39,248 nucleotides of DNA. Source: Xanthomonas hortorum pv. cynarae (GTDB lineage: Bacteria > Pseudomonadota > Gammaproteobacteria > Xanthomonadales > Xanthomonadaceae). A program made the translations under genes and the position numbers. The notes under the pieces were generated by a model. It was not told the origin of the DNA and made no database searches. It saw only the letters and a program-made list of their open reading frames with translations. This document shows positions 1-6,272 of this stretch, piece by piece; the first letter of the stretch is position 1; the number at the start of each line of letters is the position of its first letter. The stretch covers positions 1-39,248 of the forward strand of contig NZ_MDFM01000039.1 in the NCBI RefSeq assembly GCF_002939985.1, read 5' to 3'.

Positions 1-91
1 CGAACGTCAGTTGCATGGATCACTCCTCAACAATAGGCGGGTAGTGTCGCGTATCTGTGGTGCGTTGTTCAGAGGTTCCCTAACGACACTT

Positions 92-114
92 GATGCCGGC
101 CTTGTGCCGGCATC
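92..114. other. Perfect 9-bp inverted repeat (hairpin)
   Basis: GATGCCGGC, a 5-nt loop and GCCGGCATC form a perfect stem downstream of the stop of the minus-strand gene that ends at 168. There is no T-run on either side, so it is not a standard intrinsic terminator. It may stabilise the 3' end of the transcript. The rest of positions 1-167 shows no gene I can support. Confidence 0.4.
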
Positions 115-167
115 GCTGATCGGCGGACAGACCGGGCAATTCCATTACTGGCTGTCGCTGCACGGCG

Positions 168-893
168 TCAGTCCTTGCGGCATTGCGCCACGTAGCCGTT
201 TAGATGATTGCCTGCACGCATGATCGCCGCGTCCTGACGTTGATATTCGGATGTGAGAAATGGCCTGACCCACTGGGGAGCGTGATCGATCCCATCATGG
301 GTGAAGGCTTTGATGCGCAGGCCGTGCGTTTCTTCAGTGAAGCTGATCGCATAGCCAATATCGACGATGCTGCGGTGTTTGCAATGGTTGTCGAGCGCAC
401 GGAGGTACTTGAAATCGGCATGCTCATGTAGCGCATCCAACTCCGCTTTAACGGCAGCTGGGATCAGATTTTTACGGACAGTCTCCCACGTAATGTACTG
501 CTCTTTCTTGATGCAGGTCGCCGCATCGCGATTCATTCCGGTGGCGTAATAGACTAGGTGCACCAAGTTATCCGCCACCGAGCGCATGCTATGCATGCAG
601 GCAACGATGTTGGCATAAGCAATAAACCTGGCATCTTCAAATGAGCCTGTGTCGTTGTCATCGACTCCCATCATGATCGGCAACAGTTCATCGCCAGGCC
701 GGCCGTCCACTTTGGCGGCAATGATCCGCATGGCCTCCTGGTAGTGATAGGCACTGAACCTGCGCCGGTCACTCACGGACTGGATGCTCTGCGCTACAAG
801 TCGCCGCTGGTCGGGGCCAAACGCCGCCATGACGTCCTCGCGCAAGGCTCCTAGATCCCATGTCATGCCTTCCACCGGGACGGTGGCGCTCAT
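168..893 (-). CDS. Hypothetical protein, 241 aa
   Basis: I do not recognise this protein. It is soluble-looking, without a signal peptide or membrane segment, mostly helical in composition, with a His/Cys-containing middle part (ACMHSMRSV around residue 100, DNHCKHRS around 170). Its ATG overlaps the stop of the upstream gene by 4 bp (890-893), so the two are probably translationally coupled in one operon driven from about 1360-1400. The reading frame is long and uninterrupted and its codon use matches the GC-rich plasmid backbone. The family is unknown to me and I assign no function. Confidence 0.7.
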   Translation of the reverse strand: MSATVPVEGMTWDLGALREDVMAAFGPDQRRLVAQSIQSVSDRRRFSAYHYQEAMRIIAAKVDGRPGDELLPIMMGVDDNDTGSFEDARFIAYANIVACMHSMRSVADNLVHLVYYATGMNRDAATCIKKEQYITWETVRKNLIPAAVKAELDALHEHADFKYLRALDNHCKHRSIVDIGYAISFTEETHGLRIKAFTHDGIDHAPQWVRPFLTSEYQRQDAAIMRAGNHLNGYVAQCRKD

Positions 894-1354
894 GCGCCGG
901 CACCAGCGGTGCGGGCGGTCTTGCGGGTGCGCGGCAGGCCGGGTAATTTCAGCTGCGCCCGATCGCTGGGCAGGATGTTGGCGGCGGTGGCGACCGCCGC
1001 CGCGCCGGCCGGCTTCTTGGCCGGCTTGGGCTTGGCGGGTTTGGCCTGGCGCTGGAGCTTGTCCAACGCCTTCAACGCGGCCGGGCGACCGCGCCGGTAG
1101 ACCTTCGGGGCACGCACGTAGTTGGCCGGCAACACCTCGAACACCGTCACCCCGAGCGCCAGCAGCTGGGTGGCGGCGGTGTCGAGCGAGGCAAACACGC
1201 GTGGCTCGCCACGCTGGCCGGTCAGTTGCTTTTCGGTTTGGCCCACGCGCACCATCACCGCGTAGCCGCCGACCTGGCCGACCAGCTGCACGGCACGCAG
1301 CACGCCGGCACTGGCGAGGGCGGCCAAGGTGGTGATGGACATGGGTGATGTCAT
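890..1354 (-). CDS. ParC-like partition-associated protein, 154 aa
   Basis: The N-terminal 75 residues (ITTLAALASAGVLRAVQLVG, then GGYAVMVRVG and a PRVFASLDTAATQLLALGV segment) resemble from memory the small plasmid proteins annotated as ParC-family partition-associated proteins. The C-terminal half is a Lys/Ala/Pro-rich basic tail (about residues 95-154), suggesting nucleic-acid contact. I start it at the ATG at 1354. An upstream extension to 1585 would run through the palindromic operator at 1364-1383 and is unlikely. It overlaps the next gene by 4 bp. The ParC assignment is a recollection of family appearance, not a search result. Confidence 0.5.
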   Translation of the reverse strand: MTSPMSITTLAALASAGVLRAVQLVGQVGGYAVMVRVGQTEKQLTGQRGEPRVFASLDTAATQLLALGVTVFEVLPANYVRAPKVYRRGRPAALKALDKLQRQAKPAKPKPAKKPAGAAAVATAANILPSDRAQLKLPGLPRTRKTARTAGAGA

Positions 1355-1363
1355 GATCGACCT

Positions 1364-1383
1364 ATCAAACAGTGATGTTTGAT
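1364..1383. promoter_or_regulatory. Palindromic operator upstream of the ParC-like gene
   Basis: ATCAAAC and GTTTGAT are perfect inverted 7-bp arms separated by 6 bp, 10 bp upstream of the ATG at 1354. The position just ahead of a two-gene operon suggests autoregulation or control by a plasmid repressor. The arms do not match the GGTGTGCAAT palindrome found elsewhere in the window, so a different regulator is implied. Confidence 0.45.
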
Positions 1384-1610
1384 GCTCGATCATTTGGAGC
1401 TGCGCTGCAAGCACTCTCGCGGCGAGGGGCCTGGCGGACATAACGGCCAATTCCACGCACTGGCACGATGGCTGCCTGGCCCAGCAGGGCGGTCGGGCAG
1501 TCGCATGACGGGGGTTTATGCATCCTTGCATCGCCAGGAAGCATCGGTTACAGTTCTGTCTACCACTCCTCACCTGTCGCCCCATTCAGTTGGGTAACGG
1601 CTTGGGACGA

Positions 1611-1636
1611 AAAAAACCGCCGCAAGGCGGTTTTTT
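1611..1636. terminator. Bidirectional intrinsic terminator
   Basis: CCGCC-GCAA-GGCGG stem-loop (1617-1630) flanked by six A on the left and six T on the right, so it can stop transcription on both strands. It lies downstream of xopH (minus) and insulates the effector from the ParC-like operon. The stretch 1384-1713 otherwise contains no gene I can support. Confidence 0.8.
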
Positions 1637-1713
1637 CATGTCCGCAGGAAGCTCCATGTGACCATCGCCAAAGCGACTGCGGTTTATATCCACATCCACC
1701 TGAGGCCTGCTCG

Positions 1714-2784
1714 CTACGTTTTGTTAGCCGCTCTAAGCCATTCGGACCATAAAGAGGGTTGCCCGTTTGGATTTGACTTGGCGTACTCGTAAAACAAGGA
1801 AATAAGTTCCAATCTATCATTACGAAAATCTGAACGCCCTTCGTGGGAGACATCTTTATTAAAATCTAGCGCTCGACCCGGATTAAATGCCAGTTGCCGC
1901 TTGATGATGTCTTCAAACGATATAATGTGGGCATTTCTCAGAATGTCGTGCATAGCAATGAAGATGCCTGTACGACCTTGGCCGACCCCGCAGTGCACAT
2001 GCAGCCTCTCATGGGGTGCCATGTTCCTCTCCATTCTAACAAATGCATCTATATCATCTGCACGTGGTCCGAGATGGTCTGTTACTGTCAAACGCAGATA
2101 TTCAGCACCTGCATTTCTCACAAGCTCTTCTTCGCTAAAAATAGAAGGGTTACTTAATTTCACTGAGCGTGGGTTTGGAAAACCGTTCTTGACATCTTTG
2201 CGATGGAGAATCTGCACTGTTTCCTGCGACTTAATCGCGCGGATCTTCTCATGCTCGTCAGCAAGCACTTCTTCACGCGATTTCCCGACATTGGCCCAGT
2301 TGTTAGGAGCCCGCCAGGTGGCCGGATAGCCGCCAACAATGGCGTGAGACTCTTCGCGAACGTCCAGTACTATCACTGGGCGATCCCTAGACGGATTTAA
2401 CCTAGTAATTTGGCTTATGGACGCGATACTTCCGCTGCCTGACACGTGCAAGTCTTTCCAGCCGGTCGGATTACAGGATTCTGGTAGATCAAAGTCATCC
2501 GAAGAGCGGAAATTATCGGATGATGATCTTGGACTTCTATCGTACTGCAGCACAGGAATTTCTGTTGGGCGCTGCGGGAGAGGCAACGGATTACTAAATT
2601 TTTTGATCAGTGACAAATCACGTGCGGTCTTCGACCGAGGGGCCAAACCTTCAAGGCCGTGAGGTGTCGATTGGTTACCAGGTTCTACAACAGCTTCCTG
2701 TTTAATGTCTGCAACGACGTCGGCATCATCACTCCCTTTTCCACTGACTGATGATGTACTTGACCTGGAGACAGGATTAGGCAT
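1714..2784 (-). CDS. xopH: Type III effector XopH (AvrBs1.1-like), PTP-fold inositol phosphate phosphatase
   Basis: 356 aa. The P-loop HCGVGQGRT (Cys265, Arg271) is the HCxxGxGRT signature of cysteine-dependent phosphatases of the PTP-like phytase family, and VTDHLGP (Asp236) is a candidate general acid. XopH (AvrBs1.1) of Xanthomonas has this domain and is known as a phytate 1-phosphatase acting inside plant cells. The first about 60 residues are Ser-rich (NPVSRSSTSSVSG), as expected of a type III secretion signal, and there is no Sec signal peptide. The gene is distinctly AT-richer than the backbone, which fits horizontal acquisition. It stands alone between the terminator at 1611 and the resolvase gene; avrBs1, often next to xopH, is absent here. 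I find no perfect PIP box: only one TTCGC half (2834-2830) upstream of the ATG. Confidence 0.85.
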   Translation of the reverse strand: MPNPVSRSSTSSVSGKGSDDADVVADIKQEAVVEPGNQSTPHGLEGLAPRSKTARDLSLIKKFSNPLPLPQRPTEIPVLQYDRSPRSSSDNFRSSDDFDLPESCNPTGWKDLHVSGSGSIASISQITRLNPSRDRPVIVLDVREESHAIVGGYPATWRAPNNWANVGKSREEVLADEHEKIRAIKSQETVQILHRKDVKNGFPNPRSVKLSNPSIFSEEELVRNAGAEYLRLTVTDHLGPRADDIDAFVRMERNMAPHERLHVHCGVGQGRTGIFIAMHDILRNAHIISFEDIIKRQLAFNPGRALDFNKDVSHEGRSDFRNDRLELISLFYEYAKSNPNGQPSLWSEWLRAANKT

Positions 2785-2898
2785 ATGTATTCATTAAACA
2801 TGAACGATGGATTCGTAGTATTTCACAGCGCGAATTGACCTTTTTGTTGTTAACAGAATTTATGTTTCATTTGGCGATGGGTCTTCCACTGCCCGCTC

Positions 2899-2915
2899 GC
2901 ATCGAGATTCGATGC
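2899..2915. other. Hairpin between xopH promoter and tnpR
   Basis: GCATCGA, 3-nt loop, TCGATGC. It lies 31 bp beyond the resolvase stop codon and could act as its transcription end, but there is no T-run. Low confidence. Confidence 0.25.
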
Positions 2916-2945
2916 TGTCATCTCAGAAGACGACTGCACGGAATG

Positions 2946-3512
2946 TCAGGAGCCGGCTGCACTTGTGGATTGCAGCGCGGCGTATAGAGCCGTCTTGCTC
3001 ACCTTGAGCCGTTTAGCGGCCTCTCGGGCATTAAGCCCGTTGGCGATGTGCTCCCGCGCTCGCTGCAACTTGTCGGCGGTGACAACCGGCTTTCGCCCGC
3101 CCTTCCGCCCGCGTGCGGCGGCAGCGGTCAGCCCGGCCTTGGTGCGCTCGCGGATCAAGTCGCGCTCGAACTGGCCCAGTGCGCCGAAGACGTGGAAGAT
3201 GAGCCGTCCGCCCGGCGTGGTGGTGTCGATGCTTTCGGTCAGCGACCGGAAGCCGACGCCACGCGCTTGCAGCGCGGCGATTGTCTCGATGAGGTGTTGC
3301 ATCGAGCGCCCGAGCCGATCCAGACGCCAGACGGCCAGCACGTCGCCGGCGCGCAGGTAGGCCAGCGCATCAGCCAGGCCGGGCCTGTCGGCCTTGGCCC
3401 CAGAAGCCGTGTCCTCAAAAACGCGCTCGCAGCCTGCCTTGCGTAGCGCATCCGTCTGCAAAGCGGTGTCCTGTTCTGCCGTCGATACCCGCGCATAGCC
3501 GATCAGTACCAT
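2946..3512 (-). CDS. tnpR: Tn3-family serine resolvase TnpR
   Basis: 188 aa. N-terminal serine recombinase domain starts with IGYARVSTAEQD, with nucleophile Ser10; RLDRLGRS carries a catalytic Arg, and the E-helix follows GALGQFERDLIRERTKAGL. A C-terminal helix-turn-helix (GLNAREAAKRLKVSKTALYAAL, about residues 157-180) binds res. It resolves cointegrates formed during Tn3-type transposition at the adjacent res site (3553-3627). No tnpA is present in the window, so the resolvase is orphaned or acts for a partner element. Start chosen at the ATG at 3512, giving the usual family length of about 185-190 aa. It is divergent from the toxin-antitoxin pair, with res between them. Confidence 0.9.
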   Translation of the reverse strand: MVLIGYARVSTAEQDTALQTDALRKAGCERVFEDTASGAKADRPGLADALAYLRAGDVLAVWRLDRLGRSMQHLIETIAALQARGVGFRSLTESIDTTTPGGRLIFHVFGALGQFERDLIRERTKAGLTAAAARGRKGGRKPVVTADKLQRAREHIANGLNAREAAKRLKVSKTALYAALQSTSAAGS

Positions 3513-3552
3513 TACCGCCCCTTCTGTCCGCCTTTCCGTCCGCCTATCATAA

Positions 3553-3627
3553 TGTCCGACAACCCATTAAACAATCGCATTGCCGGACAATGTCCGGCAT
3601 GACCGCCTAATGATCGTTTGACGGACA
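3553..3627. promoter_or_regulatory. Candidate res site with two paired resolvase subsites
   Basis: Two inverted half-site pairs lie in the tnpR upstream region: TGTCCGACAA (3553) with TTGCCGGACA (3580-3589), then TGTCCGGCA (3591) with TGACGGACA (3619-3627). The repeated TGTCCG half-site, the 36-38 bp subsite length and the location between divergent tnpR and the passenger operon are what Tn3-family res sites look like. It probably also overlaps the tnpR promoter. Confidence 0.7.
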
Positions 3628-3693
3628 TTGAAAGTAAGGCGTTTTTGCATTACAATGCAAAGCATCAACCTTGGGTTGCGAGGGCAAACCACC

Positions 3694-3945
3694 ATGACCA
3701 CATTGACCGTTACCGCACGGGGACAAGTGACGTTTCGGAAGGACGTACTGCAACACCTCGGCATCAGGCCAGGCGACAAGATCGAACTGAACTTGCTGCC
3801 AGATGGTCGGGGCGTGCTCAAGGCGGCCCGGCCCGCAGGGACGATAGCCAGCTTTGTCGGCCTGCTCGCGGGCAGGACGCAGAAGGTTGCCACCATCGAA
3901 GAAATCAACGAGGCGGCGGCGCAAGGCTGGGCAGGTAAGCAATGA
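3694..3945 (+). CDS. AbrB/MazE-type antitoxin (VapB-like), 83 aa
   Basis: The N-terminal 45 residues (TLTVTARGQVTFRKDVLQHLGIRPGDKIEL) are the swapped-hairpin AbrB/SpoVT fold used by VapB/MazE-type antitoxins to bind operator DNA; the C-terminal half, ending AAAQGWAGKQ, would wrap the toxin. The ATG at 3694 is chosen over the upstream frame at 3628, which would run back into the res site. Its stop overlaps the toxin start (ATGA, 3942-3945). It probably represses its own operon. TA pairs next to res are a known passenger arrangement in Tn3-family elements. Confidence 0.85.
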   Translation: MTTLTVTARGQVTFRKDVLQHLGIRPGDKIELNLLPDGRGVLKAARPAGTIASFVGLLAGRTQKVATIEEINEAAAQGWAGKQ

Positions 3946-4337
3946 AGGTCGCAGTCGATACCAACGTCCTTGTGCGTGCGGTTGTGCGTGACGATCCCGC
4001 ACAAGCGGACGTTGCCGCCGCAGTCTTGACCGACGCCGAGTTGATCGCGGTCGCGTTGCCGTGCCTATGCGAATTTGTTTGGGTGCTGCTGCGTGTCTAC
4101 GGCTTCCAGCAAGCCGACGCGGCCAGCGCGATCCGGGCACTACTGGCCGCCGCGAATGTGGAAGTGAACCGGCCTGCCGTGGAGGCTGGCTTGCTGGTGC
4201 TCGACGCGGGCGGAGACTTTGCCGATGGCGTCATTGCCTACGAAGGCAACTGGCTTGGCGGGGAAACCTTCGTTTCCTTCGATAAGAAGGCGGTGGTACT
4301 TCTCACAGCGCAAGGGCAATCAACGCGCCTTTTGTGA
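3942..4337 (+). CDS. PIN-domain ribonuclease toxin (VapC-like), 131 aa
   Basis: PIN fold with the expected acidic residues: Asp6 in AVDTNVLVR, Glu44 in LCEFVW, Asp92 and Asp95 in GDFADGVIA, and Asp114 in SFDKKA. VapC toxins are Mg-dependent RNases that cut tRNA or rRNA and stop growth when the antitoxin is lost. It is translationally coupled to the antitoxin by a 4-bp overlap. All active-site positions look intact, so the toxin should be functional. It follows res and is plus strand, opposite to most plasmid genes, consistent with being passenger DNA. Confidence 0.87.
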   Translation: MKVAVDTNVLVRAVVRDDPAQADVAAAVLTDAELIAVALPCLCEFVWVLLRVYGFQQADAASAIRALLAAANVEVNRPAVEAGLLVLDAGGDFADGVIAYEGNWLGGETFVSFDKKAVVLLTAQGQSTRLL

Positions 4338-4380
4338 CGGACATGAGCATGAACGAATTCCGTCGACTGGCCGCGAAGAT

Positions 4381-4432
4381 AAGGGGCGGCAGGGATTCGT
4401 GTAAAAAACAGCCAAAAGTGAGCTAATCGCTG
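4381..4432 (+). repeat. Decayed copy of the long transposon inverted repeat
   Basis: Positions 4381-4432 match the outer half of the 92-bp repeat at 4692 (AAGGGGCGGC for GAGGGTCGGC, then AGGGATTCGTG and ACAGCCAAAAGTGAGCTAA) with mismatches and small deletions. TTTTTACACGTATGTCGGCTG at 4510-4530 resembles its inner end. It has the same orientation as the intact left repeat. The gap 4338-4691 holds this remnant and two short hairpins (CCGCT-TTT-AGCGG and ACTCC-AGAAG-TGGAGT near 4645-4675), but no gene. Confidence 0.6.
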
Positions 4433-4691
4433 TTGGTAGTGGAGTTTTGTTACCCAGAAATATCCGCTAACTCACTGATGCAATGGGTGAAATCCGAGCT
4501 TGTGAGTCATTTTTACACGTATGTCGGCTGAACCCCATTGTCATGTACCTCTGATTCCCACGCCGCCGATGATTCCTCGGTTCAACAGCCGACCACAGCG
4601 GCCCATCGCCGGCATCGTCGTGGCCCTAGTCCGGTAATCCCCCCGCTTTTAGCGGACTCCAGAAGTGGAGTTATGCAGCCATCGCCAGTTT

Positions 4692-4783
4692 GAGGGTCGG
4701 CAGGGATTCGTGTAAAAAAACAGCCAAAAGCGAGCTAACTCGCTGTCAGCACAGAAATTTTTCACCACTTCCTGCCGGCCCTC
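4692..4783 (+). repeat. Left 92-bp inverted repeat of the cassette
   Basis: Starts GAGGGTCGGCAGGGATTCGTG and ends GCCGGCCCTC, so the repeat is itself a long imperfect palindrome, with a central AGCGAGCTAACTCGCT symmetry (4729-4744). Aligns in inverted orientation with 5616-5706. Confidence 0.85.
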
Positions 4784-4987
4784 CGATAGAGTTTGAAAGG
4801 CGCTACGCGCAGAGCGACGGCTGAGTGTCTACGGAACTCTGGCCGGTCCAGTGCACGAAACGCTGTACTCCGCAGCGAAGCCCGATTTACGAGATGCGAA
4901 ATCAAATCCTGCAATCAGAGTTTTTGTATCGATCTTATTCCGCGTTCCCATATATTTCACCCTCCTCCATCCCCATGCAATCTAAAA

Positions 4988-5608
4988 ATGCCAAAGTCCA
5001 TCAGAAATACTAGCCATGCATCGAGCTCTAATTTCGATTCGTCGTCCCAGCATGAGAGCGGCCTAAGGGACGCAGCCAAAGAAGTCTACGACAGCAGTGT
5101 TTTATATCACGGGACAAAGCATCCGCATTTAAAATCTCTTAGGGAGAACGGATTTTCAAAATCACACAAACGCGACGGCGCGACGGCAGGAGGTAACGCA
5201 AATATGTTTATGAATTTAAGCTCTGCAGCGCAGGAAGAAAGCGCAAAAAATCACTATTTTTCGTCTTCCAAGAAAGAAGCCAAGGATTTTGCCATGTTCG
5301 CTGACATGAATAATCCCGCACTATTACGCACCATCGGCGTCAGAAGTAGCTTCAATCTGATCTCGGATCCTAGGACCGGTGGCACGGCATACATGACGGG
5401 TCAGTCGATTCCTTCAAAATTTGTGCTTGGATCAAAAAACAGCTCCCCCGGGAAAAATGCGCAGGTGTTCAAGAAAGAGATGCATGCTGCAGGGTACGAG
5501 GTCTCTACAGAACAAGCGGGCGCACTACTTAGAGATGTGCAATCTGATTCTGATGATGACAATTTCCCGGATCCCGACGACTTTATTATGAGCCGACTCC
5601 GGGGTTGA
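4988..5608 (+). CDS. Putative type III effector with ADP-ribosyltransferase-like motif, 206 aa
   Basis: The N-terminal 25 residues are extremely Ser-rich (NTSHASSSNFDSSSQHES), like type III secretion signals, and there is no Sec signal. The core has VLYHGTKHPHLKSLRENGF (Tyr40-His41-Gly42-Thr43) followed by HYFSSSKKEAKDFAMFA. A YHGT strand followed by a Y-F-S/T..A..Y/F helix is reminiscent of H-Y-E-class ADP-ribosyltransferases (PARP/KptA-like). I did not recognise a named Xop family. The C-terminus is acidic (SDSDDDNFPDPDDF). Start at the ATG at 4988 because the upstream TTG frame runs through the transposon repeat. The gene is AT-rich relative to neighbours and fills the cassette. No forward PIP box is evident. 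Confidence 0.65.
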   Translation: MPKSIRNTSHASSSNFDSSSQHESGLRDAAKEVYDSSVLYHGTKHPHLKSLRENGFSKSHKRDGATAGGNANMFMNLSSAAQEESAKNHYFSSSKKEAKDFAMFADMNNPALLRTIGVRSSFNLISDPRTGGTAYMTGQSIPSKFVLGSKNSSPGKNAQVFKKEMHAAGYEVSTEQAGALLRDVQSDSDDDNFPDPDDFIMSRLRG

Positions 5609-5615
5609 TGATATC

Positions 5616-5706
5616 GAGGGTCGGCCGAGATTCGTGTAAAAGACATTTACTGACAGCGAGTTAGCTCACTTTTGGCTGTTTTTTTCACGAATCCCGGCCG
5701 ACCCTC
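5616..5706 (-). repeat. Right 91-bp inverted repeat of the cassette
   Basis: Reverse complement of the left repeat with scattered mismatches; outer end is GCCGACCCTC at 5697-5706, inner end GAGGGTCGGC at 5616. The outer boundary is 8 bp from the stop codon of the next minus-strand gene. Confidence 0.85.
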
Positions 5707-5713
5707 AAGAAGA

Positions 5714-5878
5714 TCAAGCGCCGCAGGCACAGGCAAGATGGGTATCGGGCGCGGTCATTGCTATGTCGTTTGGGTATGCCGTCGCCAGCAGCATGTTGCA
5801 GCTGACACACCGGACGGTGGTGCTGACGGCCGGAACCGGTGGAAGCATGGGGGCATCGGCGTTAGGCGTGTTGGTCAT
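5714..5878 (-). CDS. Small four-cysteine (zinc-ribbon-like) protein, 54 aa
   Basis: Not recognised as a named family. Start ATG at 5878 has a GGAG ribosome-binding site 7 nt upstream (GGAGATTGCACG). The 54-residue product has RCVSCNML (CxxC, Cys24 and Cys27) and ends HLACACGA (CxC, Cys50 and Cys52), a spacing compatible with one Zn(Cys)4 site. It is the last gene of the run topoisomerase - membrane protein - this gene, 15 bp after the previous stop. The effector cassette has landed just past its stop codon. A nucleic-acid-binding or Com-like role is possible but not shown. Confidence 0.6.
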   Translation of the reverse strand: MTNTPNADAPMLPPVPAVSTTVRCVSCNMLLATAYPNDIAMTAPDTHLACACGA

Positions 5879-5893
5879 CGTGCAATCTCCAAG

Positions 5894-6133
5894 TCAGACA
5901 GCAGGGGGGGTGCTGGGCTGGCGGTTGCGCCAGCTCGCCAGCGTGGCGCGTGCGATCACGCGACCGATCAATGGGCCAAGCACTGCAAACAGCACCGCAA
6001 ACAACACGCGGGCAACTGACCACTCGCCAGTGGTCACCATCGGATAGATCAGGGGGAGCGGCGCTAGCCAGCAGCCACCGGCTGCGATCATGCCCCTGAC
6101 CAGCGCTAACGCAGGATGGCGCAGGAGCTTCAT
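5894..6133 (-). CDS. Small membrane protein, 79 aa
   Basis: Two hydrophobic segments (about residues 14-33, GMIAAGGCWLAPLPLIYPMV, and 40-61, VARVLFAVLFAVLGPLIGRVIA) with basic flanks predict a two-pass inner-membrane protein. Start ATG at 6133 has an AGG 7 nt upstream. It precedes the four-cysteine gene and follows the GGTGTGCAAT palindrome (6201-6223) and a GCATGC triplet (6238-6259), so it is probably the first gene of a two-gene unit with its own promoter. Family unknown. Confidence 0.6.
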   Translation of the reverse strand: MKLLRHPALALVRGMIAAGGCWLAPLPLIYPMVTTGEWSVARVLFAVLFAVLGPLIGRVIARATLASWRNRQPSTPPAV

Positions 6134-6200
6134 TTAGCACCTGCCCCGGTAGCGTCGGGTGCGGCAAATAACGGCCATCTGAATCTCCTGCGTGTGCTTA

Positions 6201-6223
6201 GGTGTGCAATGTGTGTACACAGC
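6201..6223. promoter_or_regulatory. Plasmid-wide palindromic operator, copy 1
   Basis: GGTGTGCAAT followed after 3 bp by an imperfect inverted arm (TGTACACAGC). It lies 68 bp upstream of the start of the small membrane gene (6133). Left arm identical to the consensus seen at 34041. Confidence 0.55.
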
Positions 6224-6237
6224 CACTTTACCGATTT

Positions 6238-6259
6238 GCATGCTTGCATGCAAGCATGC
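6238..6259. repeat. Three GCATGC boxes at 8-bp spacing
   Basis: GCATGC at 6238, 6246 and 6254, exactly 8 bp apart, the same phasing as the large array at 27210-27470. It sits between the operator at 6201 and the 3' end of the topoisomerase gene. Confidence 0.7.
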
Positions 6260-6272
6260 AACAAGGCATCTA

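Larger units (their letters stand above)
4692..5706 (+). mobile_element. Effector-carrying mobile insertion cassette (TnXax1-like, no transposase)
   Basis: A 1,015-bp unit bounded by long inverted repeats (4692-4783 and 5616-5706) starting GAGGGTCGGC, enclosing one AT-rich effector-like ORF and no transposase. This is the architecture of non-autonomous Tn3-type cassettes known from Xanthomonas, mobilised in trans by TnXax1-type transposases. Immediate 5-bp flanks (AGTTT left, AAGAA right) are not a target duplication. The flank of the decayed outer repeat (AAGAT, 4376-4380) matches the right flank in 4 of 5, so the original left end may have been at 4381. Confidence 0.75.

Noticed and set aside
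4875..4900. GCGAA-N16-GCGAA, i.e. a reverse-strand PIP-box-like pair
   Set aside because: Spacing is 16 not 15 and it points away from the effector gene, towards DNA with no gene.
5763..6047. Plus-strand hydrophobic ORF of 94 codons
   Set aside because: Antisense to two minus-strand genes with better start signals and operon context.
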